Below, piece after piece: positions 28,894-39,001 of a stretch of 64,000 nt of DNA. The notes under the pieces are model-generated. The model had not been told where the DNA came from and ran no database searches. It saw only the letters and a program-made list of their open reading frames with translations. Within the stretch, counting starts at the first letter, position 1. Each line of letters starts with the position of its first letter. A program made the translations under genes and the position numbers. The DNA is from Pseudomonas monteilii (lineage in GTDB: Bacteria > Pseudomonadota > Gammaproteobacteria > Pseudomonadales > Pseudomonadaceae), in contig CP013997.1 in NCBI GenBank assembly GCA_001534745.1, positions 4,278,001 through 4,342,000 on the forward strand, written 5' to 3'.

Positions 28894-29466
28894 TCAGTCG
28901 AGCCGAGCGATGTCGCGATCGGCGACGCGCCAGACCAGGCGCGTCGTGTCATAGCCTTGCTGCCGCGCCCTGGCCAGGAGCCGCTCGCGCTCGACCACCG
29001 CCAGTACCGGTGTGCGTGAAAGAATCCACAACGACCTGCGGTCAGGGCTGCCGACGATCGCTTGCTGGTAGCGCTCGTCGACATAGAGCACCCAGTACTC
29101 GCGCCTGGCCAGACTCGGCATCAGGTGGGCGAGCCCCTTGTCGAACGCGATCCAGAACCTGTCGGGTCGCTCGGGGGCCTGGCGCCAGGCGCTGCCCTGG
29201 GTACCGCTCCAGCGATCGTCCAGTGTCCGGCAGCGGTTGAGCACACCCAGCGAGCCATCGGCACGCACGTTGTAGTGGGTTTCGGACTGGGCACAGCCCT
29301 GCTCCAGGCGCAGCGGCAGGTGCGCCAGCTCGAACCACTTGCCCTGGTAACGCTTGAGGTCGATGTGACCGGCCGTGCGGGGCGCCAGGCTGTCCACGGA
29401 AGGCGAGGCGCAGCCCCCGAGGAGCAGGATCAGGCCTGCGATCGCGCCGGCACGGACAGGACTCAC
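28894..29466 (-). CDS. Lipocalin-family outer-membrane lipoprotein (Blc-like)
   Basis: Bacterial lipocalin of 190 aa. The signal peptide ends in a lipobox (LLLGGC, Cys at about residue 19), so it is a lipoprotein. The first lipocalin motif GxW appears as YQGKWFELAHLPLRLEQGC, and the later DxxYQQAIVGSPDRRSLWILSR is typical of Blc. Such proteins bind lipids and lysophospholipids in the envelope. It overlaps the small lipoprotein gene upstream by 4 nt, suggesting joint expression. Confidence 0.9.
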   Translation of the reverse strand: MSPVRAGAIAGLILLLGGCASPSVDSLAPRTAGHIDLKRYQGKWFELAHLPLRLEQGCAQSETHYNVRADGSLGVLNRCRTLDDRWSGTQGSAWRQAPERPDRFWIAFDKGLAHLMPSLARREYWVLYVDERYQQAIVGSPDRRSLWILSRTPVLAVVERERLLARARQQGYDTTRLVWRVADRDIARLD

Positions 29467-29720
29467 TGGAGCCCCTGCCCTGCGTACATCACCACGCGGT
29501 CCGACGCGAACTGGACACTGACGAAGCGGGTCTGGTCACCCCAGGTACAGCTGCTGATGCCCAAGGCACCCGAGCATTCGGTCGGTTTGCCGAGCAGTTG
29601 CTCGACCTGGACGCGGGTCATGCCCGTTTCCAGCTTGGCGTAGTTTTCCTGGGTGAGTTTGCTGCAGGCGGCCAGGGCGACACACAGCGACAAGACGATG
29701 AGAGAACGCAAGGAAGGCAT
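29463..29720 (-). CDS. Small lipoprotein with BamE/SmpA-like (DUF3862-type) domain
   Basis: Predicted 85-aa lipoprotein. From MPSLRSLIVLSLCVALAAC the lipobox is ALAAC (Cys at residue 19). The mature part has YAKLETGMTRVQVEQLLGKPTEC, the helix-turn of BamE/OmlA-like domains, then GISSCTWGD with a likely disulfide. The ATG at 29720 is taken; the frame opens at 29744. The function is unknown. It overlaps the lipocalin gene by 4 nt. Confidence 0.82.
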   Translation of the reverse strand: MPSLRSLIVLSLCVALAACSKLTQENYAKLETGMTRVQVEQLLGKPTECSGALGISSCTWGDQTRFVSVQFASDRVVMYAGQGLQ

Positions 29721-29894
29721 GCACGCGGCTCCTGGGAAAGACACAGGCGGTCGACCTGCAGGGCCCTTGGATACGAAGAGGACTCATTGGTTCCCGAGGA
29801 GGGTGATTTTTGCGAGGGACACGGGGTGACGAAGCGACCCATGGCGCTGCATGGTATGGGCAGTCTGGCACTGCACCGGTGCTTGCCGCGCTCA

Positions 29895-29920
29895 TCGCGG
29901 GCAAGCCCGCTCCCACAGGA
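29895..29920 (+). repeat. Left REP half bordering the 35-bp array
   Basis: The bases catcgcgggcaagcccgctcccaca form a standard REP unit, and the first array copy starts directly after it. The matching inverted unit is at 30308-30333, so the array sits inside what would otherwise be an inverted REP pair. Confidence 0.88.
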
Positions 29921-30293
29921 GGCTGAGCCATCCTGCTTCCCAGCCTCCACAAGAGGGCTGAGCCATCCTGCTTCCCAGCTTCCACAAGAGGGCTGAGCCA
30001 TCCTGCTTCCCAGCTTCCACAAGGGACTGAGCCATCCTGCTTCCCAGCTTCCACAAGAGGGCTGAGCCATCCTGCTTCCCAGCTTCCACAAGAGGGCTGA
30101 GCCATCCTGCTTCCCAGCTTCCACAAGAGGGCTGAGCCATCCTGCTTCCCAGCTTCCACAAGAGGGCTGAGCCATCCTGCTTCCCAGCTTCCACAAGAGG
30201 GCTGAGCCATCCTGCTTCCCAGCTTCCACAGGAGGGCTGAGCCAGCCTGCTTTCCAGCTTCCACTAGAAGGCTGAGCCATCCTGCTTCCTGGC
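29920..30293. repeat. 35-bp tandem array, 11 copies
   Basis: The core of each unit is ctgagccatcctgcttccc followed by agcttccacaagaggg. Unit starts (gctgag) fall at 29922, 29957, 29992, 30026, 30061, 30096, 30131, 30166, 30201, 30236 and 30271, so spacing is 35 bp except one unit of 34. Inner copies are essentially identical while the first and last two vary, a pattern of recent internal expansion. Minus-strand ORFs through it are repeat artefacts: a stop-free 35-bp unit keeps every frame open with a 105-bp coding period. Confidence 0.95.
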
Positions 30294-30307
30294 AGGCTAC
30301 AGGGTAC

Positions 30308-30335
30308 CTGTGGGAGCGGGCTTGCCCGCGATGGC
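30308..30335 (-). repeat. Right REP half bordering the 35-bp array
   Basis: The bases ctgtgggagcgggcttgccc followed by gcgatgg are the inverted partner of 29895-29920. The rest of this 670-bp gene-free stretch (29721-29894 and 30336-30391) shows nothing I can name. Confidence 0.88.
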
Positions 30336-30391
30336 GCCAGGACAGGCACCGCCGTGCGTCGGTCAGCGGGCGCTCACCGACGCGCGGGCCG

Positions 30392-30988
30392 CTAGAACCG
30401 AGAACCCGGCTCCAGCAGGAAGTCCATCTCTTCGCTGGTGCTCGGTCGTCCCAGCACCAGGTTGCGGTGCGGGAACCGGCCGAAGCGCTCGATGATGCGC
30501 TGATGCTGCTCGGCATAATCGAGGAACCCTTCGAACAGCCGGCGCTGGCTCTCGGGCTGCTCGCCGAGCAGCGCCTGGTGGCGCTCCACGCTCAATTGCT
30601 GCCAGTCGAGCACCTCGGAATGCTCCAGCACCAGCAACACGAACGCTCGCTGGATCGGCAGCAGCTGGTAGTCCCAGTTCTGCTGCAGACCCTGCATGGC
30701 CACCACCTGGGCGCGACGATCCCCCTCGAACGCACGCGGCGTGTCGCGGTAGATCATGCGCGGCAACTGGTCGAGCAGCAGGATCAGCCCCAGCCAGCCC
30801 TGCGGGCTCTGTTGCCATTCGTCCAGGCCACCGTCCAGCGCCTGCTCGACCCATTCGCCGAAGCGCTCGTACGCCTCGACGTCATGGTGCTTGCCGAACC
30901 ACAGCGTGCTTTTCTCGTCGGCCACGGCCTGGGCACTGGTGCCCCAACCGAACCACCACTCGAGCAACGGCTGCCAAGGTGCGAGCAT
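30392..30988 (-). CDS. DUF924 family protein
   Basis: Protein of 198 aa of the all-helical, TPR-like DUF924 family. Typical segments are an N-terminal FWFG-like WWFGWGTSAQ, LGLILLLDQLPRMIYRDTPRAF, FVLLVLEHSEVLDWQ and the C-terminal GRFPHRNLVLGRPSTSEE. The family is widespread and its function is not known to me. It lies 3 bp downstream of the fbp stop and is probably cotranscribed with it. Confidence 0.9.
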   Translation of the reverse strand: MLAPWQPLLEWWFGWGTSAQAVADEKSTLWFGKHHDVEAYERFGEWVEQALDGGLDEWQQSPQGWLGLILLLDQLPRMIYRDTPRAFEGDRRAQVVAMQGLQQNWDYQLLPIQRAFVLLVLEHSEVLDWQQLSVERHQALLGEQPESQRRLFEGFLDYAEQHQRIIERFGRFPHRNLVLGRPSTSEEMDFLLEPGSRF

Positions 30989-30991
30989 GGC

Positions 30992-32002
<1,011 letters not shown>

Positions 32003-32225
32003 GTGTGGCTCCGGAAGGGAATGGGGTCGATAAACCCATGCAGTCTACAGGGAGTGTCGAAGGCTAGCGAGCTGTCGCCGGCGCACTCGCCCGCGTGATC
32101 GCCTTGGCGAAGGCACGGGTGAGGGTCGGGACAGGGTCCGGCGCATCTGACGACGCGCCGCTCGGGTAGTTCAGCACCCACGAGGGCAACTGTCCATCGC
32201 CCTCTCACCCTTCCTCATGCCAGGC

Positions 32226-34676
32226 TCAGTCCAGAGCGTTCCAGATCTCGGTGGCGTACTCGCGGATGGTGCGGTCGGACGAGAACCAGCCCATGTGGGC
32301 GGTATTGAGCACCGCCTTGCGCCACCACGCCTGAGGCTGGTGCCAGAGCGCTTCGACCTGGCGCTGGGCATCCCAGTAGGCATCGAAGTCGGCGCACACC
32401 AGGAACCGGTCGTACGCCACCAGCGAGTCGACCAGCCCGGTGTAGCGCGAAGGATCGTCCGGCGAGAACACGCCGCTGCGGATGGCGTCGAGCACATCGC
32501 TGAGCCGACGGGAGGCCGCAATCGCCTGACTGGCGCCGAAATCGCCGCTGCGCCGGCGCGCCTCGACCTGCTGGGCCGTCAGGCCGAAGATGAACAGGTT
32601 GTCCATCCCGACCTGCTCGCTCATCTCGACGTTGGCACCGTCCAGCGTGCCGATGGTCAGCGCACCGTTGAGGCCGAACTTCATGTTGCTGGTGCCCGAG
32701 GCTTCATAGCCGGCGGTGGAGATCTGCTCGGACAGGTCAGCCGCCGGGATGATGCTTTCGGCCAGGCTGACGTTGTAGTTGGGCAGGAACACCACTTTCA
32801 GCAGACCGCGCACGGTCGGGTCATTGTTGACCACCCGGGCGATGTCGTTGGTCAGCTTGATGATCAGCTTGGCCTGGTGGTAGCTGGCCGCCGCCTTGCC
32901 GGCGAAGATCTTCACCCGTGGTGCCCAGTGGGTCTCCGGCTCGGCCCGCATGGCCTGGTACAGCGCCACGGTGTGCAACAGGTTGAGCAGTTGCCGCTTG
33001 TACTCGTGGATCCGCTTGACCTGAACGTCGAACAGCGCCTCGGGGTTGACGGTGACGCCGACGCGTTCCTGGATGATGCTGGCCAGGGCGCGCTTGCTGT
33101 GCAGTCGCTGCTCGGCGAACTGCCGGCGGAAGGCGGTCTTCTCGGCGAACGGCGCCAGGTCGACCAGGCGCCGTTGCGGATGGTCCTTGAAGTCCGGCCC
33201 CAGCACCTCGACGAGCATGTCGGTCAGTTGCGGATTGGACTGGTACAGCCAACGGCGGAAGGTCACGCCATTGGTCTTGTTGTTGATGCGCTCCGGGTAG
33301 AGCCGGTGCAGGTCGGCGAACACCGTGTTGCGCATCAGCTTGGTGTGCAGTGCCGAGACGCCGTTGACGCTGTGCGAACCCAGGAACGCCAGGTTGCCCA
33401 TGCGCACCCGGCGCCCATTGTCTTCCTCGATCAGCGAGACGGCGCGCAGCAGCTCGAAATCGTGCAGCCCTTTGGCCCGTACCGCGTCGATGTGGTAGGC
33501 GTTGATCAGGTAGATGATCTGCATGTGGCGCGGCAGCATCCGCTCCATCAGCGACACCTGCCAGGTCTCCAGGGCTTCGGGCAGCAGCGTGTGGTTGGTG
33601 TAGGCCAGGGTGTTGACGGTCAGGTCCCAGGCGGTGTCCCACGGAATCTCGTGCAGGTCGACCAACTGGCGCATCAGCTCGGCCACGGCGATCGAGGGGT
33701 GCGTATCGTTGAGCTGGATGGCGGCCGCGTCGGGCAGGTTCAGCAGCGAATCGTGCATGGTCAGGTGACGCCGCAACAGGTCCTGCAGCGATGCCGAGAC
33801 GAAGAAGTACTCCTGGCGCAGACGCAACTCCTGACCAGCCTCGGTGCTGTCGGCCGGGTACAGCACGCGGGAGATGCTTTCGGCACGCGCGACCTCGGCC
33901 ACCGCGCCCAGATGGTCACCGGCGTTGAAGCGCTCCAGGTGCAGCTCTTCCAGCGCACGTGCGCGCCACAGGCGCAGGGTATTGACGCTGGCGCCGCGCC
34001 AGCCGACCACCGGCGTATCGTAGGCGACGGCACGGACCGTCTCGCCGGGTGTCCAGATCTGCCGCTGCTGGCCCTCGGCATCGGTGACGGTCTCGACGCT
34101 GCCACCGAAGCTGATCGGGTAGATGACCTCGGCGCGCTCGAACTCCCAGGGGTTGCCGAAATCCAGCCAGTTCTCGGTCTGCTCCTGCTGCCAGCCATCG
34201 ACCACGGCCTGACGGAACAGGCCGTGCTCGTAGCGAATGCCGTAGCCGTGGGCGGCGATGCCCAGCGTCGACATGCTTTCCATGAAGCAGGCCGCCAGAC
34301 GACCGAGACCACCGTTGCCCAATGCCGCATCCGGCTCGAGCAGGCGGATCCGCTCCAGGTCCACGTCCAGCCCATCCATCGCCTCGCGTGCAATGTCGAG
34401 CAGGCCAAGGTTGTTCAGGCTGTCGTAGAGCAGCCGGCCGATGAGAAATTCCAGGGAGAGGTAATAGACACGCTTCTGGCTGCGCCGGTAGGCCTGGCGA
34501 GTATGGTCCATCCAGTGATCGACCATGTGATCGCGGGCGGCCAGGGCGACCGCTTCGAACCAGTCATGCTCGAAGGCATGCTCCGGGTCCTTGCCGATCG
34601 CATAGGTCAGCTTGTCCAGTACGGCGGCGCGGAATGCGGCCACCTCCGCGTCACGTGTATTGAGATCCTGAGACAT
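32226..34676 (-). CDS. glgP: Glycogen/alpha-glucan phosphorylase
   Basis: GT35 phosphorylase of 816 aa that releases glucose 1-phosphate from glycogen or maltodextrins. The PLP-lysine region is EASGTSNMKFGLNGAL (K of NMKF) near residue 655. GNGGLGRLAACFMES and NGVTFRRWLYQSNPQL are also conserved. The ATG at 34676 (MSQDLNTRDAEV) follows GAGGACGAAG and matches the family start, whereas the frame runs up to 34799. No other glycogen genes are in this window. A long plus-strand ORF across it is a GC-rich shadow. Confidence 0.96.
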   Translation of the reverse strand: MSQDLNTRDAEVAAFRAAVLDKLTYAIGKDPEHAFEHDWFEAVALAARDHMVDHWMDHTRQAYRRSQKRVYYLSLEFLIGRLLYDSLNNLGLLDIAREAMDGLDVDLERIRLLEPDAALGNGGLGRLAACFMESMSTLGIAAHGYGIRYEHGLFRQAVVDGWQQEQTENWLDFGNPWEFERAEVIYPISFGGSVETVTDAEGQQRQIWTPGETVRAVAYDTPVVGWRGASVNTLRLWRARALEELHLERFNAGDHLGAVAEVARAESISRVLYPADSTEAGQELRLRQEYFFVSASLQDLLRRHLTMHDSLLNLPDAAAIQLNDTHPSIAVAELMRQLVDLHEIPWDTAWDLTVNTLAYTNHTLLPEALETWQVSLMERMLPRHMQIIYLINAYHIDAVRAKGLHDFELLRAVSLIEEDNGRRVRMGNLAFLGSHSVNGVSALHTKLMRNTVFADLHRLYPERINNKTNGVTFRRWLYQSNPQLTDMLVEVLGPDFKDHPQRRLVDLAPFAEKTAFRRQFAEQRLHSKRALASIIQERVGVTVNPEALFDVQVKRIHEYKRQLLNLLHTVALYQAMRAEPETHWAPRVKIFAGKAAASYHQAKLIIKLTNDIARVVNNDPTVRGLLKVVFLPNYNVSLAESIIPAADLSEQISTAGYEASGTSNMKFGLNGALTIGTLDGANVEMSEQVGMDNLFIFGLTAQQVEARRRSGDFGASQAIAASRRLSDVLDAIRSGVFSPDDPSRYTGLVDSLVAYDRFLVCADFDAYWDAQRQVEALWHQPQAWWRKAVLNTAHMGWFSSDRTIREYATEIWNALD

Positions 34677-34857
34677 ACTTCGTCCTCGAGCCAGTCGGTC
34701 AACATGCCATGGAAAGAGTGAGCCTAGACGCTTCGACACAGGATGGCAGGCGCGGTTCGAGTTTGTTGCACCTTGGATAACCGGCGAAAGGTTGTTCACT
34801 TATTGAGCAATTTCGGTATGATCGCGCGCCCATCCCGCCTGACCTTTTCTGATTCCG

Positions 34858-35262
34858 ATGAAACCGACCCTGATCGCCGCCGCCGAAGTGGACCGCCTGG
34901 ACACTTGGCAACGTTACGCCAGCCACATGTGTGGCGGCTGCCACTCGACCTGCTGCACGCTGCCCGTGGAGGTGAAGATCCGCGACCTGATCCGCATCGG
35001 CGTGGTGGACGAGTTCGAGAAGGACGAACCGCCGAAGAACGTCGCCAAACGCCTGCAGAAGGACGGTATCGTCGAGCGTTTCAACCAGAAGTCGGGCATC
35101 TTCACCTTGACGCGCATGAGCAACGACGATTGCCTGTACCTGGACCGCAAGAGCCGGCTGTGCACCATCTATGACAAGCGACCGGACACCTGCCGCAACC
35201 ATCCGCGGGTAGGGCCGCGGCCGGGCTACTGCGCCTACAAGCCAAAGGCCGCGACCCGCTGA
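34858..35262 (+). CDS. YkgJ-family cysteine-cluster protein
   Basis: Protein of 134 aa with a CxxCxxxCC cluster at C25, C28, C32 and C33 and further Cys in NDDCLYLD, RLCTIYD and DTCRNHPRVG. This resembles the YkgJ/UPF0153 family, predicted to bind zinc or an Fe-S cluster. The exact role is unknown. It is divergent from glgP, with a TATGAT-like -10 box at 34817-34822. Confidence 0.85.
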   Translation: MKPTLIAAAEVDRLDTWQRYASHMCGGCHSTCCTLPVEVKIRDLIRIGVVDEFEKDEPPKNVAKRLQKDGIVERFNQKSGIFTLTRMSNDDCLYLDRKSRLCTIYDKRPDTCRNHPRVGPRPGYCAYKPKAATR

Positions 35263-35510
35263 CCACCCAGCGCCGATCCTGCATGACGCCCATCGCGATG
35301 ACACGGCTCTCGCCTGTCAGGGGCCGGACATCTGGCAAACCTCGCAAACGGTAGTCGATTGCCTATACTGTGCCGCCGCCGCACACCCTTCGAGGTGTTC
35401 GGGCGCGCAGCGATGATGACCGGAGGTGTCGTCGCTGAGGGTGGCGACTGCGTCACGCACCCGCCTCGCTACCCCAGGGTTTCACATCGTCCAAGGCAGG
35501 AAGACGTTTC

Positions 35511-36239
35511 ATGTGGGATGGCAGCGTTACGTTCGGCGATTCATGGGCAGGTTATATCGGGCGGACCGATCAGAACAGTGCCCACTCGCATGTCGCCATC
35601 CAGCTGTGCATCGGGCTTGGCCATGACATCACGCTCGAGCTGCCCGATCGCCTGCTGCATGCTCCCGGTGTCGTCATTGGCCCCAACGTCGAACATCGCG
35701 CCCTACCAGGCCCCCATTCGGTCGCCTTCATCTACGTCAGCCCCGACATGGCCCTGGGCCGCGCCTTGAACGCGCTGCTCGACGACGACGGCATCGCCTT
35801 GGCCAGCGACGCGCTCATCGAATGCTTTCGTGCAGCAGACGCTCTCCCAAGCGCCATCGAATCACTCGAGCGCCTGCTCGTCATCGACACACCCATGGAT
35901 CAGCGACTGCGCAAAGCCCTTCACCTGCTGCGTCAGGACCGAAGTGGGCCTGGCTGCGTCACGCGAGTGGCACACGCCGTGGGCCTGTCTGGGCCGCGCT
36001 TGCGCTGCGTGGCCACCCGACAACTGGGCGTCTCGCTGTCGCAATGGCTCATCTGGCACAAGCTCGAGCGTGCCTCCAAGTCCCTCGCCAGCGGCGCCAC
36101 GCTCTCCGAGGCAGCGGTCGATGGCGGCTTTGCCGATCAAGCGCACCTCGCACGCATGATGCGGCGGATGATCGGCATGACGCCCAGCTCAGCGGCCTCG
36201 GTATTGAGACATACAAGCGTTTCGTTCAAGACACAGTGA
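35511..36239 (+). CDS. AraC-family transcriptional regulator
   Basis: Regulator of 242 aa. A beta-rich N-terminal sensor half (HSHVAIQLCIG, VVIGPNVEHRALPGPH) precedes a C-terminal double helix-turn-helix (about 135-235) with AHAVGLSGPRLRCVATRQLGVSLSQWLIWHKLE and the second helix GFADQAHLARMMRRMIGMTPS. The start has AGGAAG 7 nt upstream. It lies 163 bp before the emrA-like gene and is probably its regulator. The effector is unknown. Confidence 0.87.
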   Translation: MWDGSVTFGDSWAGYIGRTDQNSAHSHVAIQLCIGLGHDITLELPDRLLHAPGVVIGPNVEHRALPGPHSVAFIYVSPDMALGRALNALLDDDGIALASDALIECFRAADALPSAIESLERLLVIDTPMDQRLRKALHLLRQDRSGPGCVTRVAHAVGLSGPRLRCVATRQLGVSLSQWLIWHKLERASKSLASGATLSEAAVDGGFADQAHLARMMRRMIGMTPSSAASVLRHTSVSFKTQ

Positions 36240-36402
36240 TGTCATCGCGCCAATATGCGCCGTGTGTGTCCAGCACCTGATGGGCCGAGCCGTTCCGGCG
36301 ACCTGCGCTCATGAACCCCATGCTCAGCTCGCCGCCAGCCTCTGATCGCCTCGTGACGCTCGACGTCGCGACACCTTCCAAGCGGGATGGAGTACGCAAG
36401 AC

Positions 36403-37470
36403 ATGACCCAGGGTAAGCTCATCAAGCTGACGCTCTGTGCAGGCGTGATCGGCGGCCTGCTATTTCTAGGCTGGCAACGGTGGGCTTATGCCACGGCCTA
36501 TGTCAGCACCGACAACGCAGAGCTCGACGGTGTGATCATCCCGGTCCGCGCCAAGCTGTCCGGTGTGGTGACGCAGGTGCCGGTCATCGACAACATGCCC
36601 GTGGCCAGTGGCGACCTGCTGTTTCAAGTCCGCGACAGCGAGTATCGCCAACAGCTCGCTCAGCGCCAGGCCCATTGGCAAGCGTTGCGCGTGGCAGCCG
36701 GTCAAGACGGCAGCCCTGGGCAGCTGGACAGCCAGATCCTCGGCGCCGTGGCACGACGTCAAGCGGCCGAGGCGGCTCTGGCACAGTCGCACGCGACCCT
36801 TGAACAGGCACGCAACGATTATCAACGTGCGCGACGACTTCACGCCCAGGGCGCGACCAGCACCCAGGACCTGGAGGCGATCAAGGCACGGTTCGATGCG
36901 TTGAATCATGCTCAGGAGGTGGCGCGGGGCAATTCCCGTGCCGCCGCTCAGAACACGCTGGCCAACCAAGCCGAGCTCAAGGCCCAGGACTATCGCATCG
37001 CCGCGGCGCAGGCCGAACTCGAGCTCGCACGGATCCGGCTCGAAGACACCCGGCAGACCGCGCCGCTGTCCAGCGTCGTGTCCAAGAAAGAGGTGGAGCC
37101 TGGTCAGTACGTGGTGGCAGGACAAAAGCTGATGAGCCTCATTGGCACCGAACCGCTGTGGATTACCGCCAACTTCAAGGAAACCCAGGTCGGGCGTGTG
37201 CGTGTCGGACAGAAAGCTCGAATCACGGTGGATGCGTTTCCTGACGCGACCTTCGCTGGCACGGTGCAAAGCCTGGCGCCTGCCACCGGTGCGCGGTTCT
37301 CGTTGCTGCCCCAGGAGAACGCGACCGGCAACTTCACCAAGGTGGTTCAGCGCGTTCAAGTGCGAATCGCGCTGGACGACGTGCCGGCCTCGTACAGTGG
37401 CTTGCTGAGCCCCGGCATGAGTGCCTTCGTCGAAGTCGAGGCGCATGCGCCAGGCAGCGCAGTGCCATGA
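36403..37470 (+). CDS. EmrA-like membrane fusion protein (HlyD family)
   Basis: Periplasmic adaptor of a tripartite exporter, 355 aa. One N-terminal membrane anchor (about 8-26), then the YVSTDNAELDGVIIPVRAKLSGVV signature of the EmrA group, a coiled-coil hairpin (about 95-195, rich in A/Q/R) and a lipoyl/beta-barrel part ending VVQRVQVRIALDD. The stop overlaps the MFS gene by 4 nt. Context with an MFS pump and a TolC-like gene makes an EmrAB-TolC system likely. The substrate is unknown. Confidence 0.92.
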   Translation: MTQGKLIKLTLCAGVIGGLLFLGWQRWAYATAYVSTDNAELDGVIIPVRAKLSGVVTQVPVIDNMPVASGDLLFQVRDSEYRQQLAQRQAHWQALRVAAGQDGSPGQLDSQILGAVARRQAAEAALAQSHATLEQARNDYQRARRLHAQGATSTQDLEAIKARFDALNHAQEVARGNSRAAAQNTLANQAELKAQDYRIAAAQAELELARIRLEDTRQTAPLSSVVSKKEVEPGQYVVAGQKLMSLIGTEPLWITANFKETQVGRVRVGQKARITVDAFPDATFAGTVQSLAPATGARFSLLPQENATGNFTKVVQRVQVRIALDDVPASYSGLLSPGMSAFVEVEAHAPGSAVP

Positions 37471-38981
37471 AATCACCCTACCTGATCGCCCTCACCGTCA
37501 CGCTGGTGTCGATGATGGAGCTGTTGGACGTCACCATCGTCAACGTGGCCATCCCGAGCCTGATGGGCACCTACGGTGCCTCGGTCGACGAGATCTCCTG
37601 GGTATCGACCGGCTACGTGGTAGCCAACGTGGTGATTCTACCGACCAGCGGCTGGCTCTCGGCCTGGTTCGGTCGACGTCGCTACTACCTGGTCTCGACC
37701 GCCACCTTCGTGGCGGCGTCACTGGGGTGCGCGATGTCCAACGAGCTCTGGCAACTGGTGGGCTTTCGGGTCCTTCAAGGACTGGCCGGCGGTGGATTGC
37801 TGGGGATCTCGCAAGCCATCATCTACGATGTGTTTCCCAAGGAAAAAGTCAGTACGGGCATGGCGCTGTACGGTGTTGGCGTGATGATGGGGCCGACCCT
37901 GGGTCCGAGCGTCGGTGGCTACCTGATCGACGCCTTGTCCTGGCACTGGATCTTCCTCATCAACCTGCCGATCGGCGCGGTCGCTCTGCTGCTGTGCTGG
38001 CTGTGCATCAGCGACTCGATCAACGAACGCAAACCTAGCCAGATCGACTACAGCGGCTTCTGCCTGCTGGCCATCGGCGTTGGCAGCTTGCAGATCCTGC
38101 TGGAACGTGGCGAACACTGGGACTGGTTCGAATCGAACTGGACAGTGGCGTGCCTGTTGCTGAGCGCCTTCGGCCTGCTGGGGTTTTTCTGGTGGGAGCG
38201 ACGCGCTGCTCAGCCGATCGTGAACGTTGCGCTGTGCCAGGACCGCGAATTCCTGATGGGCTGCATGTGCGCCTTCTGCGTCGGCTTCGGCCTGTACAGC
38301 ACGCTGTTCATGGTGCCGCTGTTCCTGCAGACGCTGCTCCAGCAAAGCGCCTACCAGAGCGGCCTGGTCATCTTCCCGGGGGCCGTGGCCAGTGCCGTCA
38401 GCACCTTGGTCATCGGCAAGCTCTCGCAAGAGAACAAGATCGACGAACGCGTGTTCGTGACCTTGGGCATCGCCTTGTACTGCTATGCAATGTACCTGCA
38501 CACGCAGTTCACCCTGGCCAGCAACCCCGACACGCTCTACTGGCCCTTGATCATCCGTGGGCTGGGGCTGGGCATGATTTTCGTGCCCTTGACCAACCTG
38601 GCCATGCGCCGACTGCCTGTGCACCTGGTCTCGGGGGGCTCGGGTGTACTCAACCTGATGCGTCAGCTGGGCGGCAGCGTCGGTATCGCCATCGCCGCCA
38701 CCTTGCTGACGCGCTATGCCTGGGAGCGCTATCGCCTGCTGTCCGAACATGTGACCGAATCGGCGCTGGTCGCTGGAGGCTGGGGCGGTATCGCCAAGGA
38801 CCCGCTGTTCCTGACACTGGGTACGACAGGGCAGCAGGCGACCGTCCTGATGCCTTATCTGGAGGCGCGTGAACAAGCGCAGATGCTGGCCTTCAGCATG
38901 CTGTTCGGCACGTTGGGAGCCGTCATGGCGATCGGTCTGCCCATGGTGTTGCTCATGCGTCGCAGCACCCTCGCCCGCTAG
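37467..38981 (+). CDS. EmrB/QacA-type MFS drug transporter (DHA2, 14-TM)
   Basis: Inner-membrane proton antiporter of 504 aa, the length of the 14-helix DHA2 family. Motif D1 is MELLDVTIVNVAIPSLMG, motif A is GWLSAWFGRRRYY, and motif C is VGVMMGPTLGPSVGGYL. It starts at an ATG overlapping the adaptor gene. It probably exports hydrophobic or toxic compounds together with the adaptor and the outer-membrane gene that follows. Confidence 0.94.
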   Translation: MKSPYLIALTVTLVSMMELLDVTIVNVAIPSLMGTYGASVDEISWVSTGYVVANVVILPTSGWLSAWFGRRRYYLVSTATFVAASLGCAMSNELWQLVGFRVLQGLAGGGLLGISQAIIYDVFPKEKVSTGMALYGVGVMMGPTLGPSVGGYLIDALSWHWIFLINLPIGAVALLLCWLCISDSINERKPSQIDYSGFCLLAIGVGSLQILLERGEHWDWFESNWTVACLLLSAFGLLGFFWWERRAAQPIVNVALCQDREFLMGCMCAFCVGFGLYSTLFMVPLFLQTLLQQSAYQSGLVIFPGAVASAVSTLVIGKLSQENKIDERVFVTLGIALYCYAMYLHTQFTLASNPDTLYWPLIIRGLGLGMIFVPLTNLAMRRLPVHLVSGGSGVLNLMRQLGGSVGIAIAATLLTRYAWERYRLLSEHVTESALVAGGWGGIAKDPLFLTLGTTGQQATVLMPYLEAREQAQMLAFSMLFGTLGAVMAIGLPMVLLMRRSTLAR

Positions 38982-39001
38982 TCATTCGATGGAGCCATTC
39001 C

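Noticed and set aside
29920..30293. CRISPR array
   Set aside because: The repeats are directly adjacent with no variable spacers, and there are no cas genes.
29536..30516. Repetitive minus-strand ORFs (up to 326 aa) with a 35-residue period
   Set aside because: They arise from reading the 35-bp array, which has no stop in any minus-strand frame; no ribosome site, no domain, and several frames are open at once.
32217..34721. 834-aa plus-strand ORF opposite glgP
   Set aside because: Antisense shadow typical of GC-rich coding DNA; the minus strand carries a clear full-length phosphorylase.
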